Shown piece by piece: positions 23,773 to 36,032 of a DNA stretch of 64,000 nt. The stretch lies in the NCBI GenBank assembly GCA_963662155.1, contig OY759267.1, forward strand, positions 14,514,989 to 14,578,988, given 5' to 3'. Each line of letters begins with the position of its first letter. The stretch's first letter is position 1. Made by a program: the position numbers and the translations under genes. The stretch comes from Lamellibrachia columna. Its lineage: Eukaryota > Annelida > Polychaeta > Sabellida > Siboglinidae. Under the pieces are notes generated by a model. That model did no database searches and had not been told where the DNA came from. It saw only the letters and a program-made list of their open reading frames with translations.

Positions 23773-26039
23773 CGACCTCCTGAAAGACACGATATATACA
23801 AAATAAATACATATAAATAAATAAATACAAAATATATACATACAAAATTACCGCAGGCAAAACAAAACAATCATGGCGATCGGTGAACCCTGGTGACTTG
23901 GGACTTGACTTAAAAAAGCAGAGAGATTACTGGAGATTTGAGACTTGTCTTGCTAGTTTGTGACTTGCCAACACATGACAATGTTTCTATGTCGGTGGAG
24001 AGCTGTAGAAGGTGCTTCGTTGTACAGCTGTCGAAGACTCTTGAGAATTAATAGTGCAGCAGATATGCAAGCTGTCTCAGCACCTGCTATTTGGGCGGCG
24101 GCGAATTGCAAAGCATGTTTATGTTTTTTGGGTTTTTAGAGAGTGAGCACCACCAACCTTGTGTGGTCAAATCTATTGCGTAATTTTTTAACCTCCACCT
24201 TTCGCAGGCTCGGAACTTAAATTATCAGCTGGTGTGTCGCGTTTACAGGACCCCGTCGCGAATGACGACAATCCGTTTAAAGAAGCGACATTAATAAATA
24301 TTAACAGCGACACCTAGTGAATGATCATGTGCTATATGTCCCCTAAACAGTGCAACGACTTCTACTCCTGTTTACTGCCTGTGTAATTAGACTCCCAATA
24401 GCACGCTATGAGACACGACATTGTTCTGTATACTTGACTTTTCTAAACCGACTCTGTCGTGCTTATTTTTATGATGTGTCGTGAGCAGCAAGAAAATTAC
24501 GCGGAAGTGTGAACTAATTTAGCAATGGAACGACTTTGTAAATATAAGTCGATTTCATCAGAAGACACGTGGGGACCTCACTTCGACCAAACTACACGGC
24601 TCACTTCAAAGGTAGGGGAGACCGGGGCAAGTTTTCAGTTACCGCCACTTTTTGTGAAAAGTATGTTAGATTAATTATTTCTGTCAGCGTATACATTAAA
24701 TGTACCATACCATTGATATTCCATATTGGAACAAGGTGTTACATCATACGGGGCACGTTGTTACATCAAAGAACGCGTGGGTCGCAAAGCAAGTGTCACT
24801 CGTACATGTTACTGTTATTACATCAATTGGACTATTCACACTTATACATATTGTACACAGTGTGCGTAACAATATAGGTGTTCTCTTGAAATAGTGGATG
24901 ACAATATATATGTCCAGATTGGTTATAATCAATTCAGTAAAACATTAACCTTAAACAGCTGACAGCGTGACAAGACGTTGATATTTATCTGGTGCTACCT
25001 AAAATGCCATTTCCAACTTCTTTACGTCCACGTGTTGTTTTATACCATAGAAATAATATCAAATGTCATCGAGTTGGAGCCGTTCATGCTAGCATATAGC
25101 ATTCGTGGGTAAATTCCACCGAACTACGTTCGTCGTGGGTGGGCGATATGTCACTCGGAGGGTCTATATTTCTACATGCACAATGCATGTGTCTGGCACA
25201 GTAGATGTTTATGTACATGTTAAGCTCCGCCTACTTGGTAAGTTTTACGGGCTCTTGTGTAATTGCTGGATGCTATAAATTTATTATTTGATACGTGGTT
25301 ATTGATTGATTCATTAATAACTAGGGAAACAAACTTTCGCAAAGAAGTGCACATGTTTTCGTAAGCAAAACCAAATTGCATAATGCTCATTAATCGTTAG
25401 AGATATAAACCATATTGAAATACCAATGTATTCTGTGTGAAATGTAGAATTTAAGTTTACAAAGAACCAACAAGAACCGGATGATTAATGTATTAATTTA
25501 TTTTTCGCATACGTGTCCATTACCCATTATCGCCCAAGCGTATTAGTGCCTTGCGGTGACATTAAAAAAATATATATTTTAGGACTTTTATCGCAAGTAA
25601 TGTTACCTGTTTTCACGTGGCGGACATTAAACGGTATGCGTCTTACAAAACGTAATGACATTATAAAATGATCGCATTATTTTCATTCATAACACTCTTG
25701 ATCACGTATGAATTGTTGAATAAAAACAAACTGCTTTTCTGGCTGTTTGTCAATGTCAGTGTCATCGGGTGTCTAGAAATCTAGTCACTGCTAGTAGCGT
25801 AGACCATTTGTCAGAGGCGACGCCACAACGTCACAGTATTGCAAGTGGCTAAAGTGCATTCGCATGCAAGAGTGACTTTTTCAACCATGTTTCCGTAATA
25901 ATGTAGGAGGGAGTACACACAAATGTAAACGTCAAATCTTTCCGTGTCTGAAACACAATTACTTTGTACATTGTACATGTATTCGTGATTTTTTATTTAA
26001 TTACATAATGTCATAAATAAATATAATATACTGATTGTA
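23773..26039. other. No recognisable gene
   Basis: Unique, mostly AT-rich sequence, including an AAATA-rich patch at 23800-23850. A GACTTG-rich stretch at 23890-23970 resembles 39302-39330. Frames at 24569-24877 and 24700-24894 are unsupported. Confidence 0.4.
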
Positions 26040-26092
26040 TGTTTTGCCGGAAATAAATATATTTTATTGATTGATTGACTGAGTATTATATT
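26040..26092 (+). mobile_element. Possible LINE 3' terminus with ATTG tail
   Basis: TTTTGCCGGAAATAAATATA is followed by TTTTATTGATTGATTGACTG, which resembles the 3' end and short tandem tail of CR1/L2-type LINEs. No coding part is visible upstream. Confidence 0.35.
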
Positions 26093-26388
26093 GAATTCAT
26101 TGCATATTTTCAACCTTTAGAACCTCAACCTCAAGATATGTATGCAGTATGCATATATGATTGCAACATTTTATTCTAATTAATTATTGATTACTGTTTT
26201 AGATCATTGCAACAAATAGACATGTGTTATAAACATACAATTTGTTAATATATACATGTTTAATATGAAATTCCAATGCAACTACCAAAATATATTTGCT
26301 TATTTTAATATCAGCTACTGCTTGTCAGCCACTGTCAGTAGGTGCGTTTGCCATCTTTTGAGCGGTCCTACAGACTCGACAGCACACT

Positions 26389-26396
26389 ATATAAGA
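26389..26396 (+). promoter_or_regulatory. Candidate TATA box upstream of the large galaxin-like gene
   Basis: TATATAAG in a GC-balanced context, followed about 50 bp later by TCAGTTAG. It is nearer to the gene than the promoter at 13104. However, no good AT-ending donor follows: the only one is the weak AT/GTATAA in the 20-bp repeat. Confidence 0.35.
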
Positions 26397-26454
26397 ACGT
26401 ACCTTTACTGTTGGCCTATTTCGGAAGTGCAAAGACTTGTCAGTTAGTTGTGAT

Positions 26455-26660
26455 TATAACCACAGTCTCCTATGTATAACCACAGTCTCCTATGTATAAC
26501 CACAGTCTCCTATGTATAACCACAGTCTCCTATGTATAACCACAATCTCCTATGTATAACCACAGTCTCCTATGTATAACCACAGTCTCCTATGTATAAC
26601 CACAGTCTCCTATGTATAACCACAGTCTCCTATGTATAACCACAGTCTCCTATGTATAAC
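26455..26660. repeat. 20-bp minisatellite, ten copies
   Basis: Unit TATAACCACAGTCTCCTATG, nearly invariant, with one A/G change. Confidence 0.96.
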
Positions 26661-27908
26661 CCACAAAACTTGCAATATTTCAGGTGTGGAGTCAAAATCA
26701 CAAAAGTACTAATTTTGGCAAAAGGCCTTCACAAAGAAATAACCCGTTTATCTTGTATTTTTTATAAAATGTACGGAGACTAAATACAATGAAACAATTA
26801 ACATGTAATAGTATTTAATATTAATATGGAAACTCTTTAAAATATGCCATAAATTCCATAATGGTGCATTGTTTTAAAAACATTAAAAAGACGTGATGTC
26901 ATTCTAAATGTGGCTTTGTTTTCCAAGGCATCAGTTCAACATATATTTTCATAAAATGCATGTTTTGATAATAATCTTATCCTTATCACACAGTGCATAG
27001 GATCATTATTTTGCTTAGTATTTAGAAATTATCAAGCCCAGTGTTACACTAAGTGTTACATTATCAAGCACAGTGTTACATTAAACTACTACATTGCATA
27101 AAGCATAAACATGTATATTATTCCCCAGAACTAATGTTGTGAATAGCATATGTCAACTGACATTAAATTAAGCATTTGAATCACAACAACCTTCTGAGTG
27201 TTTCAAATGACACGCCCACAGCCCCAAGTGATCTGACTAACTTAACTTAACTGCTCTGTTTATGAATTTTGTTAATGTTAATTAATTTTCACAAGCAATT
27301 ATGAATAACATATATATGGTTCTTGTGGTTGCAATAACCTCCGTATTTCAAAGTCGTAAATGACAATTCATATCCCCGCAAAAACATAATCGGTAACAGG
27401 CGTAACAGGCAGACATGTGACGCGTCTCTGGTCAGTAACCAACATATGGTCATTTGTGTTGTCTATGTACCTGTGGTCATTTCTACGACAGTCAGGAGAC
27501 AAGAGAAGAGGCAAGACAATTTGTTTTAGTGACAGGTGAAATAAGGTATGCTTTCTTTAACCGAATAACCATTCAGAAGAGGATGACTGTAGTTTGTAAA
27601 GACAAAGGAGTTCTACTGTTAATTGTTAATTGAGCAAACAGTGGGGACAGAAACATATTTAGGATATAAAACTCACCATAACCTCTGGGTGTCGAACGAC
27701 AGACCTAAGGCGTCGTTTATTGATCCGAGAGGTTTGGAATAGACACGTACCTACATCCTTCGACTTGACTCATTACTCTCCGTGTCTTAGGAGCACACAC
27801 GGCTTCTATAAGAGAGTTGTCACTGGCCCTATGCCCAGCCCTTCTCCTTTACCCTGGTTTGGGACCGGCAAGAAACTCTTGCATATCCAGGCGCCGTTCT
27901 AACCAGCG
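26661..27908. other. Upstream region of the large galaxin-like gene
   Basis: No coding sequence is recognised. A second TATA-like word, ATATAAAACTC at 27664-27674, lies about 260 bp before the first coding exon and could serve if the genomic ATG at 27909 is the true start. Confidence 0.4.
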
Positions 27909-27928
27909 ATGCTTTGCGACTGTTGCAG

Positions 27929-28011
27929 GATTGTATCTACGCGAACTGTCAGCTTCGTCATTGCGACGCTGGCTATGCTCTGCGTCTCGCACACCGCTGC
28001 AACGATTGAAG
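27929..28011 (+). CDS. Signal-peptide exon of the large galaxin-like gene
   Basis: The acceptor is CTGTTGCAG at 27920-27928 and the donor is GTGAGT at 28012. The exon supplies the hydrophobic core FVIATLAMLCV and ends in phase 1 after HTAATIE. The small paralogs also have a phase-1 intron at the end of their second exon. Confidence 0.75.
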
Positions 28012-28712
28012 GTGAGTGACCGTCACCATCTCTTACCGTATTTATCGTACGGAAAACTATTTCCGCTAACCTCTTCACATAAAATATAGAAAGTTGTATG
28101 ATGACAGCTTATCGTCATGCGTGCGTGCGTTCGCGCGTGCGTGCGTTCGCGCGTGCGTGCGTATTTGTGAACCATCATTTTATAGCGTGGTTGTCTCCAT
28201 CAGCTTACCGACAGTCTACACAGCAATAGCGCCACCAGAATCATGCTCCATTAGCCTCATATTCCATACATAACCGTTTCAATGACATACCGATCTATCA
28301 TTGCGTTCGTTATTGCACGCTGTCTCTCTCTCTCCTGCGGCAGAATGCGTCGACAGGGTCAACAGCACGATCGTCGTGTTGTATGACTCGAGCGTCTCGC
28401 ACTGCTGCGGCGGCATAGTGTACGCCAACTCGTGGGCCGAGAGCTGCTGTGCCGGCCGTTATCCCTATCCGGAAGAAGTGGCGATGTGCTGCGGCGACAC
28501 CTACATCTACCTAAGGGTGCGTTGATATCTGCGTCATTCGACGAGGGTTACAATTTATTACATTACTGTCACATCATTTAATAGGCTTATATTTCATTAT
28601 TATTATGTATATGTAATTATTATTATTTACTATTATTATTATCGTCATCATCATTAGTATGCTACTAGTTAATGGCTGTTCTTTTTACATGTGGTTTTAC
28701 TTGTGTAATAAT

Positions 28713-28775
<63 letters not shown>

Positions 28776-30922
28776 TATATCTACAATTAATTTATTAATA
28801 CAGTTGACGTGTACTAAACGCAATTAATTGAAATAAAATAATTTACTACTTTTTGATAATGTTTCTATTTAAGTTATTTTTGTTTTATTCGCTAATTAAT
28901 TTTACTTTTCTGTAATATACCTAGTCCATGCCACTTGATTCACTGTATTGTATTTTAGTTTTATTTAACTTATTTTCTGTCTTATTATGTTTGTTCTCAG
29001 TCGCAGTACGAGGAGTGCTGCGGTATATCAGCCTACACCCCGTCCGTGCATCACTGCTGCAACGGATACGTTTACACAATATCGGTACGTTACCCCTTTC
29101 TCTTATGACCACTATAGAGGCTATCTCCGAAATAGAACATTTTTAACGTTACAAAGTCATCTTGTTTGTGAAATATTATATTTATATTGAATGTTGAAAG
29201 ACAAGGAAGACATTCATAAACGTATGACGGTCAGGTAACAAACGCTGTGTTATTCCTGTTATATAGAGGCAAATTAATATTTGAACGTACTTTTTCACTT
29301 TTTCTATTTGTAAACATGCAGCGGGAGCCACACGAAGGAACTTATGCGGACGTTTGACGAAGATTACATAAACTCTGAACAATCATAGAAAACATGCAAA
29401 GCGTTGCTCTTATCGCGTTCGAAATTATTGAAACGGCAGATGACTTCTCATAACGAGGTAGCCGTGTGTTATTTGGGTAGATATATAACGGTAAAATGCT
29501 CTAGACCAATCAGGTAGTCTTATTACCGAGATATATATATCCATCCAAATTACACACCGCTGCCTCTTTCTGAGAATCCTATGTTAAGCACGTGTTTGTG
29601 AACGTCGAGCGGACGGCTAGCCGTTGTATAACTATATCCTGCTGATGTTGCATGATAATGCTAGATTTTTTATTTCAAATGTAAGTTTTATTGTCGGTAC
29701 AATGTATTCGGTATATCTGCCGACTTTCGTGGATCTGCGATTGCTCGGCAAACAGTTCCTTGAAAATTGATTGCTTAGGTATCCACCAGAGGCGCCATGG
29801 TTTTTCTAACTGTTTCAATTGCACTAGCTCAATGTGCATGTGTAGTAGTGGCGCCGCACAGTGGACCGAGAAATAGCCAATTCTGCATTTGGCAATGGCA
29901 GTCATTTAAAAGACGGTATGAAATTCAAAATCGGATTACTCCGAGTTGTGTGGTATTTGCCGACAATCAAAGGCCGTAATCATCAAAAAGTAGCAGTAAA
30001 AAGGCCACGAACAGCGAGGACGATGAACAGGCGACACGGAACACAGGGCTGACATCAATGGCATACCCCTTCCCCTGGGTATAACGCCAGGACAGATCCC
30101 AGGGTTGACACGTCATCTCTGTTGTCACGCACCTGTCCCTCGTTGCCTCTTGTTGCCTCTACGTTGCCTCTACACCTCTCTGGGTTGGCTTGGCCACGTC
30201 ACTATGTCACACAGGAGGGCAAGCGAAGATGGAACTGCCAGTAGAAACACTGAATGGACAACATAAAGGAATCGACAAAGCTAAGCCTCCCGGCCCTGCT
30301 ACACGCAGCAGAAGACATACCAGGCTGGCGCAGACTCAAAGTGGAAATGACACCATATATGACCGTCCTGGTACTGGGATGAAGTGTAATTAATTTATAA
30401 CCTGTTGTTTTTACTTAGTGATTGCATGTATTCACGCACTCCATATGTGAACGCACTCCTTATATTCACGCACTCCATATGTTCACGCACTCCATATGTT
30501 CACGCACTCCATATGTTCACGCACTCCATATGTTCACGCACTCCATATGTTCACGCACTCCATATGTTCATGCGTTTCATCTGTTATTAGTCTACCAACT
30601 GCTCTGTTGAATTCTCGTAATTATGAGCTTTCGTTTTATCCATTTCTGCGCGCAGACTGCTTTCCAGCTATGCTGCAACTTATGGGGCTACAATCCGGAC
30701 ATTGAGCTATGCTGTGAAGGATACGTTCACCTTAAATCGGTACGTTATTTCTTTCAACCCACTGAGCGATTTGTATTCATATATGTGCATGTCGACAATA
30801 TTAGGGAACGTAATGAAGACAAGTGTGTTAACAACTACAAGTGCAGAAAATTATCATATATTGCGTGCGCATGTGCGTATATGTGTTGTATTTGTAGGAC
30901 GTCCACACTTAAGCTGACGGGG

Positions 30923-30958
<36 letters not shown>

Positions 30959-32661
30959 CATGCATGCATGCTTTATGGGAATTTAATATAATTATGCCTT
31001 TTAATGTTATTCATTTCACTCGCAGACTGGAAACGAGGAATGCTGCGGCCCTTATTCCTTTAACCCGACCACACAGTTCTGCTGCGCACCTTACGTTTAT
31101 GAAAGATCCCAGGTACGCTACGACACTAATTATTGTCCGCATACAACATCGATTGCTTACTGCGTAGACACTTAGTAGCTAGACAATGCGTAGGGTTGTA
31201 GTCTTTTGGCACGTAGCTCGTTATTTGAATGCACAGTTGGGAGACAGACATGAATAATATTGGATTTAGTAATGCAATAAACAGAACAAGAAACCCATTG
31301 GTTTATCGAGAGCCCTACACATAATATTATATTCATCATGTCAGACATTTGTGAAAATGGAACACAGCACGTTTTTATTCTTGTATTCTTGAGATGAATG
31401 ACGATGAAAGTGGTACGTCGTTTCGCGTGTAAACAATTTAGAGCCATTTATGTCACTTCCTGTGCATTTTGTTTGAAATCATTATACTGACCTATACACA
31501 TTTTGTTTGAAATCATTATACTGACCTATACACATTGATACACATTATACTGACCTATACACATTGATACACATTATACTGACCTATACACATTGATACA
31601 CATTATACTGACCTATACACATTGATACACATTATACTGACCTATACACATTGATACACATTATACTGACCTATACACATTGATACACATTATACTGACC
31701 TATACACATTGATACACATTATACTGACCTATACACATTGATACACATTATACTGACCTATACACATTGATACACATTATACTGACCTATACACATTGAT
31801 AAGTTTTTAGCATATTAGATCAAGTGCGTATTTCGCGCAGACCTTTTTTGATGCCTTTTTTGATGCCTTTCGGGAACATGTTTTTGATGCCTTTCGGGAA
31901 CATGTTTTTGATGCCTTTCGGGAACATGTTTTTGATGCCTTTCGGGAACATGTTTTTTGTGTGCATGTCTTAATTACTTCGTAAATACCTACCTACATAC
32001 ATACACGCATGCATGCACATGCTTACACACACATACATACATACATACATACATACATACATACATACATACATACATACATACATACATACATACATAC
32101 ACGCACGCATGTATGCACGCACGCACGCACGCACGCACGACGCACACACAAAACAGCACATACCAGAGCGGATATCTCTTGCATCAGGATTTCTTTTGGC
32201 GAAAGACCAAAGTAGGCATACATATAATATGTTTGTAACATTCTTGAATATGTTTAAAACATATCAGAAAGGCGGCACTTGCCCTCTGGGGTTTCGCTTT
32301 GGATGGCAATCTTGTCAAAATCGTGTCAAATCTGTGAATGATCTGACCGGGTAGAAGGACATCAACGAGCCGTGGTTGTTTGCAGTGGATCGAATGTTGC
32401 GGTGGTATCTACGCAATCAACTCGACCCAGATATGCTGCAACGATGGCGTGTACAACGCGGCTGAATACGAGTGTTGCGGTGGTATTCCCATCAAGCCAG
32501 GCGCCAAGGACGGCACGTATGACGCCTGCTGCGACAACCAGGCCTACACTACCACCACCCACTTCTGTTGTCTTGGAGACAAGGTCGTACACATCCTCGA
32601 GCCTGACTACTGCATCCAGCAGAAGGCCCGCCGACGTCGGCGTGGCATCGGCGGCCAATGA
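27929..32661 (+). CDS. Large galaxin-like secreted di-cysteine protein (complete, 6 coding exons)
   Basis: Joined exons 27929-28011, 28344-28516, 29001-29084, 30656-30739, 31026-31112 and 32386-32661 keep frame throughout (phases 1, 0, 0, 0, 0). They code for about 262 residues when the start codon is made from an upstream AT plus the first G. The N-terminus MIVSTRTVSFVIATLAMLC is a clear signal peptide. The mature chain has 14 Cys-Cys pairs spaced about 10-15 residues apart, with typical CCGG..Y and CCNG.VY words. It also has NST glycosylation sequons and a basic C-terminus (KARRRRRG). This Cys-Cys pattern is the hallmark of galaxins, extracellular matrix proteins of invertebrates. An alternative start is the genomic ATG at 27909, which gives 268 residues beginning MLCDCC. 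The exact role is inferred from the family. Confidence 0.85.
28097..28160. repeat. GTGC/GTTCGC simple repeat in intron
   Basis: CGTGCGTGCGTGCGTTCGCG units repeated, in the intron after the signal-peptide exon. Confidence 0.85.
28344..28516 (+). CDS. Exon with three Cys-Cys pairs
   Basis: The acceptor is CTCCTGCGGCAG and the donor is GTGCGT. It codes for ECVDRVNST, then SHCCGG, AESCCAG and AMCCGD, and ends at TYIYLR in phase 0. It contains an NST sequon. Confidence 0.88.
28716..28772. repeat. (TA)n microsatellite in intron
   Basis: About 28 TA dinucleotides between the exons at 28516 and 29001. Confidence 0.95.
29001..29084 (+). CDS. Single-module exon (84 nt)
   Basis: SQYEECCG to NGYVYTIS: exactly 28 codons with two Cys-Cys pairs, phase 0 on both sides. 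Acceptor TTGTTCTCAG, donor GTACGT. Confidence 0.9.
29085..30655. other. Intron of the large galaxin-like gene
   Basis: The 1.57-kb intron has no coding exon that I can see. It includes CCACCAGAGGCGCC at 29781-29794, a near-CTCF word, and the 17-bp repeat described separately. Short frames at 29675-30052 and 30190-30393 are unsupported. Confidence 0.5.
30432..30572. repeat. 17-bp minisatellite, eight copies, intronic
   Basis: Unit CACGCACTCCATATGTT; the first copies are slightly variant. It lies about 85 bp upstream of the exon at 30656. Confidence 0.93.
30656..30739 (+). CDS. Single-module exon (84 nt)
   Basis: TAFQLCCNLWG to EGYVHLKS: 28 codons, two Cys-Cys pairs, phase 0/0. Acceptor CTGCGCGCAG, donor GTACGT. 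It aligns residue for residue with the previous exon. Confidence 0.9.
30923..30955. repeat. (TA)n microsatellite in intron
   Basis: About 15 TA dinucleotides, 70 bp before the exon at 31026. Confidence 0.93.
31026..31112 (+). CDS. Single-module exon (87 nt)
   Basis: TGNEECCGPYS to PYVYERSQ: 29 codons, two Cys-Cys pairs, phase 0/0. Acceptor TTTCACTCGCAG, donor GTACGC. Confidence 0.9.
31470..31801. repeat. 29-bp minisatellite, about 11 copies, intronic
   Basis: The unit carries TATACTGACCTATACACATT and GATACACAT. The first two copies differ, having TTTTGTTTGAAATC in place of GATACACAT. They look like the founder form. Confidence 0.94.
31846..31951. repeat. 24-bp minisatellite, four copies, intronic
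   Basis: Unit TTTTTGATGCCTTTCGGGAA + CATG. A shortened TTTTTTGATGCC precedes the array. Confidence 0.93.
31984..32146. repeat. (CATA)n and (CGCA)n microsatellite, intronic
   Basis: A long ACATACAT run changes into GCACGCACGCAC near 32100. It lies 240 bp upstream of the last exon. Confidence 0.95.
32386..32661 (+). CDS. Terminal exon with five Cys-Cys pairs and stop
   Basis: Starts WIECCGG after the acceptor GTTGTTTGCAG and runs through QICCND, YECCGG, DACCDN and FCCLGD to EPDYCIQQ and the Arg-rich tail, with TGA at 32659-32661. The opposite strand and other frames also stay open by chance. Confidence 0.9.
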   Translation, partial: WIECCGGIYAINSTQICCNDGVYNAAEYECCGGIPIKPGAKDGTYDACCDNQAYTTTTHFCCLGDKVVHILEPDYCIQQKARRRRRGIGGQ

Positions 32662-32960
<299 letters not shown>

Positions 32961-33645
32961 TCCTTGTGTGACCTGAGTGCGAGGAATTAACAAATCACAC
33001 ACAAAGTGTAATTATATAACCTGGTGTGGGCTTGCGGAGTTAACAGCACCTCTTTTCACTGAACCATATCAGCCAGGAAACGGAAAGGCTATAACCGTGA
33101 TTAGAGTCGTTCGATGATTAACGTTCAAGCAAGTATTCGTAATCATTATTTTGTCGTAGAGTTCACACTTTCTGATACAGTTAAATATTTATTATGTAAG
33201 AACCATGACGCTTACGTTGTGACGTTTCTGTTCACGGGCACGGGGAACCGGACGAACCGAGCGTACGCTTTCTGTATCACTATTATGACGATTTCACTTG
33301 CGTACATATTATTGATGTGTGTAGAAAACCATTAAACTATAGTTTCCTGGTGCAACATTTCTGTTGTTGTTTTGTTTAGGTGTCTCCGGACGCAATCTAC
33401 AGGGTAGACTTTTCAAACTGCCATCAACATCAGCGTAGCAACATCACATCCTTAAATATACGTTTCGTTTCCATTGCTCATTATTACACGTCACAACATA
33501 ATTCCATGCAAAGGGATGATTTATTGATCTGTCAATAATTGCCGTCAAACATTCTTTGCAATTGTCGTAAAACCGGCTTATTTTATTTCGAACGCTTGCC
33601 CTAGCAGCAGTATCATATAACTCACACCGATATTGCTGTGGTGTG

Positions 33646-33681
<36 letters not shown>

Positions 33682-34209
33682 TATGTGGAGAGACGGGTGG
33701 ACGTATTTGGTTTTTTACTGAAATTCACCAAACCGAACGTGCACCCTAATGACACTGGTCGTTTCTACGTAACATAGACATTATGGATCATGTGGTGGCT
33801 ACATGCCTTGGATCGGCAAAGCGATAGAAATGCCTGGCTTTGTTTTTTTTTTTACAACGGCACACGTTAACTACTTAAAATGTACCATTGTAATAATAAT
33901 AATAATACAGAATATGCTTTATTTGTTAAAAACGTTAATCAGCTTACCCATTCCTATGTTTGTTCGCATCGAAACCATTTGGCAACTTCCTTCAAATAAA
34001 ACATACCTTAAGATGTCATAGATGATCACCTGTAATTACATATGGTGCAATTAATATTTTAATAAAATTACTGAATATGGTTTAGAAGATGGGTCACTGC
34101 GGTGAAGTAACTGGAACGCCATCTAGCGAGTAAATGACAGTGAATATGTAGCTAGTGATACATAAAAAGGTGGTTGTAAAATTATCTACGAGAGAGTGCG
34201 ACCTCTATT
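32961..34209. other. No recognisable gene; (TGCG)n at 33640-33681
   Basis: Unique sequence downstream of the large gene. Frames at 33114-33335 (+) and 33444-33755 (-) are unsupported; the latter runs through the microsatellite. Confidence 0.45.
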
Positions 34210-34506
34210 GGTTGTTACCGCAAAGGAGTTGTCTACAAGAGAGCGCCCTCTGCCGATACCGCAAAGGAGTTATCTACAAGAGAGCGCCCTCTGCCGATAC
34301 CGCAAAGGAGTTGTCTACAAGAGAGCGCCCTCTGCCGATACCGCAAAGGAGTTGTCTACAAGAGAGCGCCCTCCGCCGATACCGCAAAGGAGTTGTCTAC
34401 AAGAGAGACCCCTCTGCCGATACCGCAAAGGAGTTGTCTACAAGAGAGAGCCCTCTGCCGATACTGCAAAGGAGTTGTCTACAAGAGAGCGCCCTCTGCC
34501 GATACT
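34210..34506. repeat. 41-bp minisatellite, about seven copies, with CTCF-like core
   Basis: The unit contains GCAAAGGAGTTGTCTACAAG and AGAGCGCCCTCTGCCGATAC. Each unit carries GCGCCCTCTGC, the reverse complement of the CTCF-like core GCAGAGGGCGC. The first copy begins near 34210 and the last ends in CTCTGCCGATAC at 34506. Confidence 0.93.
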
Positions 34507-34636
34507 AATTGGTGCAGCGTGCATACACATCTGGTCAATTCATTTTGCAATTTTTTTTCCATCACAATTTCAAGTCGAATAAGCCTGTCCTCGTTTTGAC
34601 AAAACGCCTTCACTTCGGCCACACCTGACAGCTTGC
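34507..34636. other. Spacer between two 41-bp satellites
   Basis: Unique sequence, nothing recognised. Confidence 0.4.
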
Positions 34637-35187
34637 GACGGTAATGGTTTGTTGGCGACCTGTATAATAACACCACTACATATACGTGACGTTTGGCGAC
34701 CTGTATAATAACACCACTACATACATGTGACGTCTGGCTACCAGTATAATAACACCACTACATATACGTGACGTTTGGCGACCAGTATAATAACACCACT
34801 ACATATACGTGACGTTTGGCGACCAGTATAATAACACCACTACATATACGTAACGTTTGGCGACCTGTATAATAACACCACTACATATACGTGACGTTTG
34901 GCGACCAGTATAATAACACCACTACTTATGCGTGACGTTTGGCGACCAGTATAATAACACCACTAAATATACGTGACGTGTGGCGACCAGTATAATAACA
35001 CCACTACTTATGCGTGACGTGTGGCGACCAGTATAATAACACCACTACATATACGTGACGTGTGGCGACCAGTATAATAACACCACTACTTATGCGTGAC
35101 GTGTGGCGACCAGTATAATAACACCACTACATATACGTGACGTGTGGCAACCAGTATAATAACACCACTACTTATGCGTGACGTTTC
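34637..35187. repeat. 41-bp minisatellite, about 13 copies, with 82-bp dimers
   Basis: Unit GGCGACCAGTATAATAACAC + CACTACATATACGTGACGTTT. From about 34880, units with ACATATACG alternate with units with ACTTATGCG, giving an 82-bp higher-order period. The sequence is unrelated to the neighbouring 41-bp array. Confidence 0.94.
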
Positions 35188-35808
35188 TTACAATCACCGG
35201 GAAACTCCCCGAAATCGATCAAACCTCCCGTTCTCATACCCAGGAGAACAAATCTCCTGGATATACATTGAGAAAAATCTGAGTAATAATATATTATTTT
35301 AAAATCCACAGTTAAATGTCAATAACGTTGATAAATGAGTGGCTAGAATGTGAAACACTACTTGGTTTTACGGGCAATTCCCCCGATGCACTGACAACCT
35401 CCGATTTACCCATAACTTTCCTGCATTTGGACTTCTGAAAGGTAATAGATCTGCCACTAGACCACGTACTTCTCTACAACTATGCACGCCGTTCGTCCGT
35501 TGAGCCCGTGATGTGCTTGCTCCGGGATGTGTGAGGTCACCATCTGCCGCAGTCGTAGGGACTATGTCTGTGTGATACGTAACAGGTGCTTGGCGTTGTG
35601 CGGCCGAGACAACCGCTGTCGTGTGCTGCAATCACGGTTACTTCCTGCGACAGCCGAAGCATATCCTACGACATGTAGAACACGACAGACTCTGCTTCTA
35701 GCACATCAATGGCCCTGGCTGATATACCACTGTTTATGTGCGCCAATGTTTATGCAGTTGATGGCAATTTACAGTGCTGTTTTGTTTTAAAGAATATTCA
35801 CTATTCAG

Positions 35809-35810
<2 letters not shown>
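35188..35810. other. No recognisable gene
   Basis: Frames at 35368-35631 (-) and 35527-35790 (+) overlap antiparallel and carry no known motif. Confidence 0.4.

Positions 35811-35871
<61 letters not shown>
35811..35871. repeat. (CTG)n trinucleotide repeat, about 20 units
   Basis: Pure CTG/CAG triplets, with no evidence that they are coding. Confidence 0.95.
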
Positions 35872-35872
<1 letters not shown>

Positions 35873-35879
35873 ACATTCA

Positions 35880-35939
35880 AACACACGCACACAAGCACAC
35901 TCGCACGCACGCACGCACGTATGTACGCACGCACGCACA

Positions 35940-36030
<91 letters not shown>
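35880..36030. repeat. (ACGC)n and (AC)n microsatellite
   Basis: CACACGCACACAAGC, then a long ACGC run (35940-36000), then about 15 AC dinucleotides. Confidence 0.95.

Positions 36031-36032
<2 letters not shown>

Noticed and set aside
27909..27928. Genomic ATG at 27909 as the only start of the large gene
   Set aside because: Kept as an alternative only. The acceptor CTGTTGCAG inside it and the split-start design of the paralogs favour a start made by splicing.
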